Below, piece by piece: positions 32,800-43,168 of a DNA stretch of 48,588 nucleotides. Positions within the stretch are counted from its first letter, which is position 1. Every line of letters starts with the position of its first letter. A program made the position numbers and the translations under genes. Origin of the DNA: Nemertoderma westbladi (lineage: Eukaryota; Xenacoelomorpha; Nemertodermatida; Nemertodermatidae). The notes under the pieces are model-generated. The model was not told the DNA's origin, did no database searches, and saw only the letters and a list, made by a program, of their open reading frames with translations. The stretch spans positions 1-48,588 of the forward strand of contig JAUCBJ010003520.1 of assembly GCA_032718475.1 (NCBI GenBank), in the 5' to 3' direction.

Positions 32800-32990
32800 A
32801 CACCAGCTGGTGTTTCTATTATTGAGTCTATGGCAATTTTCGTGTTATGGGGCTATTTTTCGAAATAAATCAAGCTGAGATGTTTCAATTTAAACCGCGA
32901 TTTCTCAAATACCCATGAGATCTACTTTCATGGTTCATGCAAAATTTCATCAAAATCATAAGTGCCATTTTTTCTCGTAATATTAGTCGA
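32800..32990 (-). repeat. Dispersed repeat R1, inverted copy
   Basis: The reverse complement shares, in order, the motifs of 11690-11877: ctcatg-tttttcg analogues, aaatcaagctgagatgtttc, aatttaaaccgcgattt and tgcaaaatttcatcaaaat. It follows the tandem array directly. Confidence 0.68.
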
Positions 32991-33963
32991 GCCAATACAT
33001 TACCGCTTATTAAAAAGTGGCTCAATAAAGAGGACACAAATTAAAATAAAAATTAGATTATTGTTTAAATGTTGCCACTATTTACTGTTACCTACTGCCC
33101 CTTTTTCCTTTCCCCACATGTAATTTTCATCAATATGCTTTTTTACCATTCCGATATTATTGCAAATAATTTTAACTTAATTTGCTTCTCTGCAGGGAAC
33201 ATTGGTGGGAAAATAGCAGTTTCTTACACGTAGTGACATTTACTAATTTAATAAAGGAAAGATTTATAAACATCTTATCAATTATTTTGTTTGGAAATTT
33301 CTGAAACTACTGTAGGTAGCTGTATACTACCTAGCTTTAGATATTATTTGTAAAGTCTGTTCCAATCACATGATGAAAATGATATAAATCCTATTCACGA
33401 AGCAAGAAAAAACACATCTCACATTAAAAATAGCGAGGTATACCTACATACAGTAAGTACTGACTGTGTATACCTGTATGTAAATGTAACGTATTTTATT
33501 CCAAACTTTTAACATTACTCAACGCCGTTAGTATTAACAGCGAGTTGTTATTTAGCACTTTACAACTTTTGAGGACATTACAGCATTAGCATTGTATTGG
33601 CCTGTACATTTATAATTATATTGGTGTGTTATTATTTATGTATTGTCCCGACGGCGTGACCGTAAAGTCGCGGCGTCTGGTTAACATATAAACAATAGGC
33701 CTAGGTGGTATTTAATAATAATTGCCTGACAGCCAGATAGGCCTACTGCATTACCTACCGATAGCTATTAATAACCAGTTACTATTAACTATTAACATGG
33801 CTCCAAACGCCACAATAAATATAAGCTAACTTATTTATAACATAATTTATGCCATTTTTACATTTATTTATACAGCAACTAATATAATTTGTGCAGTTTC
33901 TATCACTTATAATGTATATGTACAATCATTTCGTAATGTTAAAATTTTGGAATAAAGCTACAT
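32991..33963. other. AT-rich intergenic stretch
   Basis: No gene. A degraded core-like segment resembling MITE-M (agattattgtttaaatgttg, then cctttttcctttcc) lies at about 33055-33118. Confidence 0.4.
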
Positions 33964-34098
33964 ACATACTTGTTGCAAAGTACTTTACAGTGTTCTGATC
34001 CTCGTGGCTTTATTTTCACACACTCACTAACGTTCGTTCGTGTAACAAAGCACTAGGATCATCACACTGTAAAGTGCTACTTTACACACAAGTATGTA
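33964..34098. repeat. Long imperfect hairpin (~45-bp arms)
   Basis: The left arm catacttg ... agtactttacagtg ... gatcct (33964-34010) pairs with the right arm aggatcat ... cactgtaaagtgct ... acaagtatg (34052-34097). About 40 bp lie between. It may be a short fold-back repeat; a hairpin precursor RNA is possible but has no other support. Confidence 0.72.
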
Positions 34099-34238
34099 AA
34101 TAGTAACTCCAATTCATTTGTAAAATAGTTATAACCGTATTAATATGATATTACGCAATGAATTTTGTACGAAATTACTGTACAGTAGGCCTTATCCTTG
34201 GGCCTAAAAGTTTAATTTTAGAACATTTTTACATTGTT

Positions 34239-34450
34239 GGGTGTAAACGTTACGCTGACAACCGACAACCAACGCCGACATTCATTGTTAAAGCTAATTA
34301 ATGTTAATTATCAATTGAGAGAAAGGAACAGGTTACAGTGGGAGGTTATTCTAACCAAAACAATAAACGAAAGTTATGAACTCAGGTTAAATTTTCATAG
34401 TTCACGTTGACCGCAGTGGTTGTCGGCTGTCGGCGTATCGTTTACAGCCC
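34239..34450. mobile_element. MITE-M copy (212 bp)
   Basis: The left end GGGTGTAAACGTTACGCTGA and right end TCGGCGTATCGTTTACAGCCC are inverted repeats. The inside holds the core on the - strand (ggttacagtgggaggttatt, then aaaacaataaacga). The flanks acattgtt and acaaagtt match at six of eight bases, compatible with a decayed target duplication. Confidence 0.82.
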
Positions 34451-35041
34451 ACAAAGTTTATGTGCTAAGACCCCGAGTGAAATCATGTACCGATTCTTTA
34501 AACACGCTAAACACGTAGATGTATGGGTATTTTACACCAAAATAGGCCTACAGTAAATATATTATTTTTGCATTCATTTTTTTATGTGGGACACAGGCCA
34601 TCGGCCATCGTAGTACAACGGCCTGCGCTCCTGCGAGGTATAAGAAAAAGCGTATAAGAAGTGTATTTTCAATGCACAACAATAACAATTACGCAAGAAG
34701 AGTCGAAACACTAAAGTTCTATTAGTTCTAAACACTAAACACTAAAGTTCTATTAGTTATAAACACTAAACATTAAAGTTCTTCTTAGTTCTATTACAAT
34801 GACGTTACGGGTCAGATGATGTACAGTATCTCATTAACAACACCAATATCTCAAGCTGTATTAATGCCAATTATTTTTATTGCATGACAGGGGGGTGGGG
34901 GATTCCATATCATTGAATTTACATTTCATATCAATGTTAAATTATAAATTATGGGAAAGGAACATGTTACAGTGGGACGTTATTCTATCCAAAACAATAA
35001 ACTAAAGTCAATAGAAGTTTTCAGTTTTAAAGTTTTAGTTT
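34451..35041. other. Intergenic stretch with a MITE-M core
   Basis: No gene. A copy of the MITE-M core without termini lies at about 34950-35006 (aaggaacatgttacagtggg, then aaaacaataaac). aagttctattagtt repeats occur at about 34713-34790. Confidence 0.5.
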
Positions 35042-35260
35042 AAAGAACATTGGCATTGAAGATGCGGCGCGGATAATCTCGCGAAAGCCATGGGGGATAG
35101 GGAGTTGTGGCGGTGCAACTTTGTTGATAAGCCGGCACATCATTCTTAATGCGCACCGCATTGGGCGTCCCAATTGTGGATTGCATGGTGGTGACAAAAT
35201 ATTTTTGTTACGCCGGCATATCATTGTGCAGCTTCAATGCAGCAGGCCGATTATAGATAT
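35042..35260 (+). mobile_element. LINE-A-related 3' fragment upstream of Ly6-like gene 2
   Basis: It matches the last ~130 bp of LINE-A coding sequence (gatagggagttgtggcggtg, then aagccggcaca and tcattcttaa) with a diverged 3' UTR of greater length. It ends about 85 bp upstream of the start codon at 35346, so it probably lies within the promoter region of that gene. Confidence 0.75.
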
Positions 35261-35345
35261 ATACTAAGATAGGCAACCCTGCAATATTAATAACTTTATA
35301 TAAATTTGCTTATTTGCAATAATTATAGAATCTCAAAAGTAGAAA

Positions 35346-35453
35346 ATGATAAGAATTATGGTTTTTGCAACGTTAGCTATGTTTGCTAGTGGATTGGATT
35401 GTTGGCACTTTGGAGGAGAGAACTACATCAAGGAAGGTTGCTTTGCATGTCTG
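35346..35453 (+). CDS. Ly6/three-finger-like secreted protein 2, exon 1
   Basis: The ATG at 35346 opens 36 codons: a signal peptide (MIRIMVFATLAMFASG), Cys19, Cys32 and Cys35, ending EGCFACL before a gtaagt donor at 35454. The intron is phase 0 and sits immediately after the CxxC plus one hydrophobic residue, exactly as in gene 1 (CLLCI|gtaagt). Identity to gene 1 is moderate (GCxxC, the spacing and the signal peptide type), so the duplication is not recent. An in-frame Met at codon 5 would be an alternative start but shortens the signal peptide. Confidence 0.83.
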
Positions 35454-35569
35454 GTAAGTTGGGCGAATCTATTGATGCTGTTAGTGAAGTGGTGAATAAA
35501 CATGGCATGGCCGTGGAAGATAATAATCCTTAATAAATTATTTGAAAAGAACATTCACATTTTATAATA

Positions 35570-36420
35570 CAGGGTGTCCCACAAAATTTGATACTTTTTA
35601 TATTTTGATTTGTGCAGCTCCATATTAATGGTTTTTCAGTAATTATGGTGTCATTAGATAGCTGGAAAGTGCTATTTTGTGTAAACTGGTGATAAAACAT
35701 AAAATAGAGTAACCGATTGTTTTAATATACTAATTACATACATAAATACTGTATGATACAAGGTAATAAATGTTCTAATAGACATTAATATGTCCTCCTC
35801 AAACTGTCTGAACTTTGAGTAACCTGGCAGACATTTCATTAAAGCTGTGAGCCACGAAACGATAGGGAATAGTGGTGAAGGCCTCTTCAATCGCATCTTT
35901 GAGCTGTTCAATGATGGTTAATGTGTGAGCGTACACGATATTCTTTAAATAGCCCCAGAGGAAGAAATCACAGGGGGTTAGGTAGAGGAGACCTAGCCGG
36001 CCAGTATATTGGGCCATAACGACCTATCCAACGCCCAGGAAAAGTGCCATTAAGATAGGCAAGGCACGGACTATGACCCCAGTGAGGCGGAGGGAGCCCC
36101 TTCCTGTTGGAATACGTAATCAACCTTAGCTGGTGGACAAAGAACTGCTGAAGCTCTTCCAAATAGTTGGTACTGTTTACATTATTAGTGAAGAAGAAAG
36201 GCCCAATAACTCTGGTACTCGAGATGCGGCCCAGACAGTCACTTTGGGAAAGTCACGGACGTTTTGGGAAATTTTATGTGGGTTCTCTCTGCCCAAAATT
36301 CGGCAGTGCCATCGATGGATGAAATGTGGATTAAGCACTGAAAACACATGTTAGGTGATTTGTTGTTGAGGAACAATGCCATGGACTCAGCACAGCTTAC
36401 TCGCTTACTAATGTCACTTG
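35570..36420 (-). pseudogene. IS630/Tc1/mariner-superfamily transposase relic
   Basis: On the - strand the order is SSTRVIGPFFFTNNVN near 36190, LEELQQFFVHQLRLI near 36140, QQEGAP near 36105, FPGRWIGRYGPIYWPARSP near 36020, LTPCDFFLWGYLKNIVYAH near 35965 and the C-terminal IEEAFTTIPYRFVAH near 35870. In related transposases the QQDGAP block carries the second catalytic Asp; here it is Glu. At least three frame breaks are present. A cagggtgtcccacaaaatt end at about 35573 matches terminal repeats commonly seen in this group. Catalytically dead, intronic. Confidence 0.83.
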
Positions 36421-36740
36421 TACGTAAACCATGTAATATCTGTAACTTGTACTTATACTGTGTTATATCTGTAACTTGTATACTTATACTATGTAATATC
36501 TGTAACTTGTACAGTATGGCTTAAATTTCAGTTTTGGCTCTTTGTGCGGTGCTTTTACTTATCCCAAGGGCTAGTCCTGCCTGCCTTAGATACCAGTTTT
36601 GTAAAAAGTCGAATCTATGAAAACATTTTGATCACCACTAAACATGATTGAACATTGACATTGCGAAAAGGTCACCACAAACAAACTGAATGTAATTAAA
36701 CCTAAACCAAGACATGTACTGTACAACAAAGCCACATATA

Positions 36741-38440
36741 CAATACCCCGGCGTAGCATTCTTGTGAATGTGCCATCCAGAGATTTCGTGTCCTCAGCAG
36801 TTAGAGCCCAGTATGGACTCCCATAGAGGAGTACTGGAACTACTGCTGCTCTAAATAATCGGACCTTAAGTTTCCGATTAATTCTCGGTGACTTCCAAAT
36901 CCTGGAAAGCCTATTCAAGGCTGCCCATGCCTTTCCCTTACGTATTCGAAGGTCCTCCCTCACCTGACTTCCGGATCCATGATCCCAGGTAACAGAAGTC
37001 ATCCACATGCTCAAGCATACCATCTTTTGAGCTTATGCTCATCCGATCAGAGACTTGATGAGGACTTTCAAAGTTAACTGTCAAACTTTTGGTCTTTCTG
37101 GAGTTAATAAAAAGACCAACACTAGAAGCAGCATGTTCTAATGAGCTGAGGAGCCGTTGGGCTCCCTCTAGTGATTCTGAGAGCACCAGTCATCAGTCAT
37201 CAGCAAAGTCTAGATCAGTTAGGTACTTGTCAGGATTTCCTCGACTTCTGGAGCCAGTGGCTGGAGTTATCATCACCCCATCATCATTATGAATATCTAA
37301 GGACATGCGTAGAACATAGTCAACAACAATTATGAACAAGAATGGTGCATGTGTGTCTCTCTGGAGGACGCCCCATAACACTTCAAATGGTTCTTTGTCG
37401 CCGTCAACAGTAGACACGAATGTTGTCGAACCATCGTATACTGATCTGATTGCTGCAATAATTTCATCAGGAATCCCATATAATGAAAGTATGCTAAACA
37501 TACGTGAGCGAGAGACTGAATCAAAGGCCTTGAAGAAGTCAACAAAGATAACAGCCAGATGCCTGTCTTTCTTTTTTGATAACTCTTCAATTATCCTTCC
37601 AAGTGCCAAAATGGGCTCCTTGGTCCCATGACCTTTACGGAGCCCATTCTGATTTCCACGGAGCAGTCTCTCAATGGGATCCCTGATGCAATTTAATAGA
37701 ATTCTATTGTATAGCTTTGCAGCAATCGAGATCAATGAGATTCCCCGAAAAGAACCATAGAGTGTTAGGTTGCCCTTCTTGGGAACTGGCACCAACTTAT
37801 TTGTTTTCATTTCTTGTGGGACTCTTGTTGTTCGGTACATATCTACTATGATGGGATAGATGTGCTTTAAACACTCAGGTATTTTAAAGACCTCAGGGGG
37901 AACACCATCTACTCCACTGGCACGATTGGTCTTAATGCTCTTTGCAGCAGCCTTCACTTCTGCAAAGGAGATATCACCAATGGAAATATCTGGGATACAG
38001 ACTCAGACACTTTTACTTCTATAAAGTTATCAGGCAATACCCTGTCATTATTGAGGAGCTTTTCAAAGTGGGCGTTCCAACCATTGATGCGATCGGCTGG
38101 TGATTCAGCCTTGACCTTGGTGGTTGGTTGGCTTTTTCGACCAGCAAGCAAGTTGATCGATCTCCATGCCTGGGATGATTGCCTGCTGTCGTCAGCATCA
38201 TGAAAATGAGAACACTCTACTCCTGACCAGCCATTGGTAGCTTACCATCTGCCTGGCCAGGCCATAAACCCCTACAGCTAAGTTCTTAATGGGTCCTTAA
38301 TCCAGGACCAAGGGCGTCCTTATCCCAGAACGAAGGGGGTCCTAGTTACAGGACCAGATTTGCCCTAGTAAGAGGGTCTATGCAGCTACAGGTGGCACTT
38401 CCTTTATGCTGCATGGAGGTGGCAGGTTTTCTTGATCAAT
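36741..38440 (-). mobile_element. LINE-A copy on - strand with 5' UTR but without 3' end
   Basis: Read on the - strand, it begins with the full 5' UTR (38440 down to about 38204, same start ttgatcaagaaaac as the intact copy). It then jumps over about 1.69 kb (the whole endonuclease, element positions about 45003-46692) into the linker, continues through the RT with one long open stretch (37957-37193), and ends at about element position 48137 in the C-terminal domain. The tail is absent. Frameshifts occur near 37990 and 37190. Confidence 0.9.
37193..37957 (-). pseudogene. LINE-A reverse transcriptase piece, - strand
   Basis: 255 codons are open, nearly identical to the intact LINE-A RT: KTNRASGVDGVPPEVFK, FVDFFKAFDS and LWGVLQRDTHAPF (intact: QGDTLAP), ending at DLDFADD. 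The catalytic aspartates are kept here, but the frame is lost right after them. It is not a functional protein. Confidence 0.86.
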
Positions 38441-38504
38441 GGGGGGGTGGGTTCAAATTATTTCGATACACCAGGTACATTTGTTTTTCTCATTATTTTA
38501 TTAG

Positions 38505-38672
38505 ATATTGAATGTAAGTGGTGAAGTCTACCCCCTATGTATTCTGCCTGTAATTGAAGAAATTTTACCCAACACGGAATGTGATACGATCGAAGAACAC
38601 GTATGTCAGTCAGCCACGTCTTGTACTGTCAGCTGCTGCTATGAAGACGAATGCAACGATGTCGGACTTTAA
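38505..38672 (+). CDS. Ly6/three-finger-like secreted protein 2, exon 2
   Basis: After tattttattag the exon gives residues 37-91 and a TAA stop. It adds Cys48, 62, 70, 76, 80, 81 and 86, making ten in the mature chain. The block LPNTECDTIE is almost the same as in gene 1 (LPNTECDTLE) and the end CCYEDECN matches CCYEDLCN. It lacks the Gly/Pro insertion of gene 1 and has four extra residues (DVGL) after CN, still no hydrophobic tail. The protein is 91 residues and presumably secreted. That the coding sequence is intact on both sides of a 3-kb intron full of transposons suggests selection on it. Confidence 0.83.
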   Translation: MLNVSGEVYPLCILPVIEEILPNTECDTIEEHVCQSATSCTVSCCYEDECNDVGL

Positions 38673-40085
38673 AAATTTGCTCCACAAATTGACAATTCGG
38701 GGGTAATTGTGGTGAATGGATGGTGATGGGTACTGCAGTTGGTTTATACCGGTACCGGTACTGATATTGTAGCACTGAAAATGCGATCATATGAATATTG
38801 TAGAGTAATTTAATTATTTACATTATAATTAGTTAAATAATTGTTATATTAGACATAAACCGATCCTACGGTAGAACAGGCGGGTAAAACTACAGTAGGC
38901 CTACATTACATTCAAAATTAATATAATTTAACTTTATTCTCGTCAAAAAGACAGCTTCTTACATTTCCTGTCATCGTGTTTGTTTAACGATAGTACAGTA
39001 ACTAAATTTTGAAGAGAAAGAGGCAGGGACCTCATGAGGCTATCCGTATCCATACACTGTAACATAATTACGGTGGTGATTTGTGGCCAATTAATGTTTT
39101 TGTGATTTAAAATTGTGTTATAGAAATTAGTTTATTCGAAAATAAAACTAATATGTTTTAGCATATCAAAAAAGGAAATACAGTAATATGTTTTATCATT
39201 AAAAAAAGGAATTACAGTAATATGTTTTGGTGTTACTAAAAATAGATCTGATTGCTTATTGGTTTCTGCTACATCTGTTACTAACATGTTGTGAATTTCT
39301 GTACCTACATAAACCTACCACTTTAGGAGAATGTTTCAGTGTTCTTGTCTTGTCCCCTCATTGTTTGGGGTAGAAAAGTAAAGTGAAGCCAAACGGATGT
39401 AAATATTACGCAGACACACCGGTGCATAACTATAAGCCCAACTTATCACTCTTTGCATTAGATATACTATATAGCATCGAAAGAGAATGGACTACTGAAC
39501 TAAAGTAAATAAAAATGTGAATAAAATTTTTTGTAGCGCCCCCTACAGTAGCTCCTGGCGTAATATTTAAAAAATTTCGGCAAAAAGACTAAAACTTCTC
39601 CGTTTTTTCCTATTTTCAATTTTCGATACCACATTTTTTGGAACCAGCATGACAAATATAATCATATTCTTCAGCCACTTTTTTTATTTTCATTTTCTAT
39701 TTTTGATAATTGGCAATTTTGTAAAAAATATTTTATAAAAATTGAAAACATCCACGTTTTTTTATGTCTTTTCTTTAAAAAAATGCAGAAATATTCTGAA
39801 ATCAAAAATGGTGGCCGAAGAATATTAAAGATTATTAAATTTCCTTTCACAAAAAAAAGGTTAAGAAATGGCTTAGGAGTAGTGTTTTTTGTGTTAAAAA
39901 ATGTAATTCCGAGATAATTGCCTTTGAAGTTTGTCCCTTCCCGCGAGAAACTGTCTGGTGATAATGTCTGTCAATATATATCTAGCAACACGAAAGCATA
40001 AAACCATGCTAAGATTTTCGCTATGTGGGTTTTCATGGTCGCTGATTTAATTTCTGAGGTCAGTTTTCACTTTTAATGAATTCTA
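38673..40085. other. Intergenic stretch downstream of Ly6-like gene 2
   Basis: No gene. Two near-copies of cagtaatatgtttt lie at about 39180-39235. The stretch at about 39530-39800 is AT-rich with short self-similar motifs. I see no canonical AATAAA close to the stop of the Ly6-like gene. Confidence 0.4.
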
Positions 40086-40089
40086 ATTA

Positions 40090-40320
40090 GTCTGTATGCC
40101 AGTCTGTCGGTCTTTCTGTCTATCCGACAATCTGTCCGTCAAATATAAAGAAAGGGCAGATCTTCTAGCTAAAGGTTTAGCTCTAATGGTTTTCAGGGTG
40201 GCAGAATCCATTTCAAGTAGTATCAGTTTTAACGTTTGATGACTTCCATTTTTTTGATGACTTTGGCTGTCAGACTGTCGGTTATATATTGACGGACAGA
40301 CTGAAGGGCTTACAGACAGG
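40090..40320. repeat. Inverted-repeat element, imperfect arms
   Basis: The left arm has tctgtccgtcaaatata (40132-40148) and cagtctgtcggtc; the right arm has tatattgacggacagac (40285-40302) with cagactgtcgg nearby. They face each other across about 135 bp. A 23-G run (40356-40378) follows 35 bp downstream. A fold-back or MITE-type repeat is likely. The open frame on the - strand (40083-40400) is produced by this and the G run. Confidence 0.6.
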
Positions 40321-40355
40321 AACGACGACGCCAAATTTGACCGAATTGCCAAATT

Positions 40356-40378
40356 GGGGGGGGGGGGGGGGGGGGGGG
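40356..40378. repeat. G homopolymer, 23 bases
   Basis: An uninterrupted run of 23 G followed by tgtagcccatagg. Similar runs lie at 28908-28922 (15), 31171-31198 (28) and 43825-43849 (25). Confidence 0.9.
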
Positions 40379-41984
40379 TGTAGCCCATAGGAATTTCCAA
40401 AAAAAAAAATTTTGGGCCACCCTACTGTAGCTGATCCAAACGTCTCGACGTACTGCAGTACTGGCTGACTGGGATACCAGCATGATAGGCCTACTACTGT
40501 ACTACAAAGTCTAGCTTGGGCTGAATCAAGGCATTACAAATCTGGCTTCTAGAGTAGCTGTCTAAGACTTTTCCGTGACGGTAGACAGGTAGATGAATCG
40601 GAGGTTGCTGTTTCCTTTTTTGATTACTTGTGCCGCCATGGTGTTGGCAGACAAGTTCATATCCAGGTGACATCCTAAATATTTTATGGAGTGAATCTGC
40701 TCAATAGTTTTGTCATTACATTTTACACTTAGTTTAGACTGTTAGAGTTGTTTTGCAGTCTCTGGCTGTCTGGTGGGTCCCAAATCTAATGGACTTGGTT
40801 TTATCAAAAATGAGACTTAATCTGTTATCTATTGCCCATCTTGTTTGCAGTAGGCCTACCTAATTGACAGATTGATTGACAGATTGTATTACCGGTACTA
40901 CTGTACTACAGTAGTTTAATTTGTTAATTAGCTTTATTAAAATCAAGTTTTCTGTAGTATTAGGTACCGGTAGACAGATTTATAATGAATTATAATGCCT
41001 CATACGTCATAGGCCTAAATCAGTAAATGCTGTGTCGTGCCCTGTCGGGTACTGCTGATCGAATTACGACTCCACTCTCCTGCTCTCGAGGAAAATATTT
41101 TAAGGAAAGTTATTAAAAGACGCCTTACCGCAAGCCAACGGACAAAAAAATACATTGTAGGAATATTTTGAATATTTATAGGCCTACATATCTTACATTT
41201 CAGCCAGCAATAAAAAATTCATTGCTAATTATAATTGAATAGTTTATTTTCAAGTATGCGTGAAAGATATTGTTAATTTACTTCACGCCGTGATATAGCA
41301 GTATAGAGCACCCCATAGGTAGCCCATCATTGAGTTTACTTTATTTTCGGCGTATTTCACGCCGAATTGAAAATATAGGTCTATAGCTGTATAGGCCTAG
41401 TAAATATTCATATTACAGTATTATGCCATCGCGATGTAGGCCTACATGTAAGCTGGTAAGAAAAGTGGTGAAAAAAATGTTATTATTCAATTGAATTAGA
41501 AGCTTGAGTAATGAGTAACCAATATACTATAATACTATATTTTATTAGGCCTATCCTATTACCGGTATTACATACAACATATTAATTTACTTTCAGTTCT
41601 GGTTCCATGTAAAGATTGCCTTAAATTATGTCGGTGATGGGTATCTATAAGTTTATCTTCCTCTTACCCTAAACTATTAAACATTAAACATAATTACGAT
41701 TTATATTTTAACGAATAATACTACTAGGCCTACTACCTGACTACTATTTTTACAAATAATTCTTTGTTAGGCCTACTAATACTGTAATAGGGCCTACTAA
41801 ACACACCTACCGGCTGCCGGCTGCCGGCTACCGGCTACCGGCAGACCGGTAAGGTTTCTTACATAACTGCATAACGTGCTTGATAAATAAAATATAATTA
41901 GTTTGTATTATTCCGTTTGTCCATCAGTCCGTCTCAGTATCAAACAGTCAGAGTATGCAGTACAGTCTGACAGTACCTACAGTT
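40379..41984. other. Intergenic stretch dense in TAGGCCTA
   Basis: No gene. Nine exact TAGGCCTA palindromes lie between 40485 and 41775. A 7-bp tandem run CCGGCTG/CCGGCTA is at about 41810-41847. Confidence 0.6.
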
Positions 41985-42259
41985 AGTCCCGACTCAAACA
42001 GACTACAGCGGCCAAGAATGCAGTTAAGGCTGCATCTAGGTCCCTGAACAGGCAGTACTCTGTTAATTTACTGGAGCTAATAAACCAACAGGTTGATGCC
42101 ATCAATGATGCTGACGACAGCAGGCAATCATCCGAGGCATGGAGATCGATCAACTTGCTTGCTGGTCGAAAAAACCAACCAAACACCAAGGTTGAGGCTG
42201 AATCACCAGCTGATCGCCTCAATGGTTGGAAGGCCCACTTTGAAAAGCTCCTCAATAAC
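41985..42259 (+). mobile_element. LINE-A fragment, linker region
   Basis: It matches 46569-46845 of the intact LINE-A (starts agtcccgactcaaacagact) with few differences and ends at ctcctcaataac. The flanks are non-LINE on both sides. The right edge meets the CCCCAAAA-motif tract. Confidence 0.88.
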
Positions 42260-42272
42260 GGTCCTACGAATT

Positions 42273-42520
42273 ACCCCAAAATACCCCAAAACACCCCAAA
42301 ATACCCCAAAAGACCCCAAAATAGTATAAAACTACCCCAAAATACAGAAATACCCCAAAATACAGAAATAGTTTATAATTACCCCAAAATACCCCAAAAT
42401 AGTCAATAGTTTAGAATTACCCCAAAATACTTTTTTTAAGCCTTTGTTTTGGAAATTTAATTTACCCCAAAATATGGCAAAATGACGAATTACCCCAAAA
42501 TAATGACGAATTACCCCAAA
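42273..42520. repeat. Tract of 13 CCCCAAAA motifs
   Basis: Thirteen copies of CCCCAAAA occur. The first five are at exact 10-bp spacing (taccccaaaa units) and the rest at variable spacing, several preceded by gaatta. It borders the LINE-A fragment and is followed by a partial MITE-M core (ctctcgtttattgttttggt at 42543-42562). Confidence 0.9.
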
Positions 42521-42587
42521 ATAATTAAAAAATTTTTCTTCACTCTCGTTTATTGTTTTGGTTAAAAAAACTTGCCACTGGGTCATT

Positions 42588-42997
42588 CCATTGTCACGTT
42601 CGTAACTTTTTGACTCATTTTTTAAAACATGAGGGTATTAATAAGTTCCCTATCATAACTTTTCCACAAAAATTTTTCGTCAGATAATTTTCTAATATGT
42701 TGAGATCAAAATCTAAACAAGCAGCAACTAACGTTATCAACTCATTTTTCTTTCACAATGTTTTAAAGTTGTTGTCACGTTCGTAACCAGCTTTCGACAT
42801 TGCAAAAATGACACATGACAACATTAGAAAAGTCTGTTCTCTTTGAATGTTTTGTAACGTGATTTTCAGTACACTTCTAACTAACTTGTTTTGTAAGGTA
42901 TTGCAAAAAAAAAACTGTAAAATATCTTGTAGAATTAGCAAATGGTTAAATTAATTGTGTCACGGTCGTAACAATTTTTACTGTCACGTTCGTAACA
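42588..42997 (+). repeat. Four dispersed copies of TGTCACGTTCGTAAC
   Basis: ttgtcacgttcgtaac at about 42592 and 42772, tgtcacggtcgtaac at about 42958 (one mismatch) and tgtcacgttcgtaac at about 42982. They share a strand and are separated by unrelated AT-rich DNA. No gene is close on either side. Confidence 0.85.
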
Positions 42998-43168
42998 GAT
43001 CTGTCTCCTCATGGATTTCACTGCAAGAGCCTTGAAACTAATGTACAATATGGAGTGTAATGTGGCAGCACCTCCTCGCGGTGCACTCTGGGAACTGGCA
43101 TTTGCCTGCTAAGACTGCCACTATTGAATGATCACTGTTCTGAGTGATGTTTCTGAGATGAAAATGAT

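Larger units (their letters stand above)
35454..38504 (+). other. Intron of Ly6-like gene 2 (3051 bp, phase 0), expanded by transposons
   Basis: It runs from gtaagt to attattttattag. It contains a mariner-type transposase relic (about 35570-36420) and a LINE-A copy on the opposite strand (36741-38440), which together make up over 80% of its length. Without them it would be shorter than the intron of gene 1. Short tandem copies of gtaatatctgtaacttgta lie at about 36430-36510. Confidence 0.8.

Noticed and set aside
40083-40400. 105-codon minus-strand frame with a proline run
   Set aside because: It is made by a 23-G run and an inverted repeat; no domain is seen.
42273-42520. True telomere or telomere fusion
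   Set aside because: The motifs are mostly not in tandem, both flanks are interstitial sequence, and animals normally use other telomere units.
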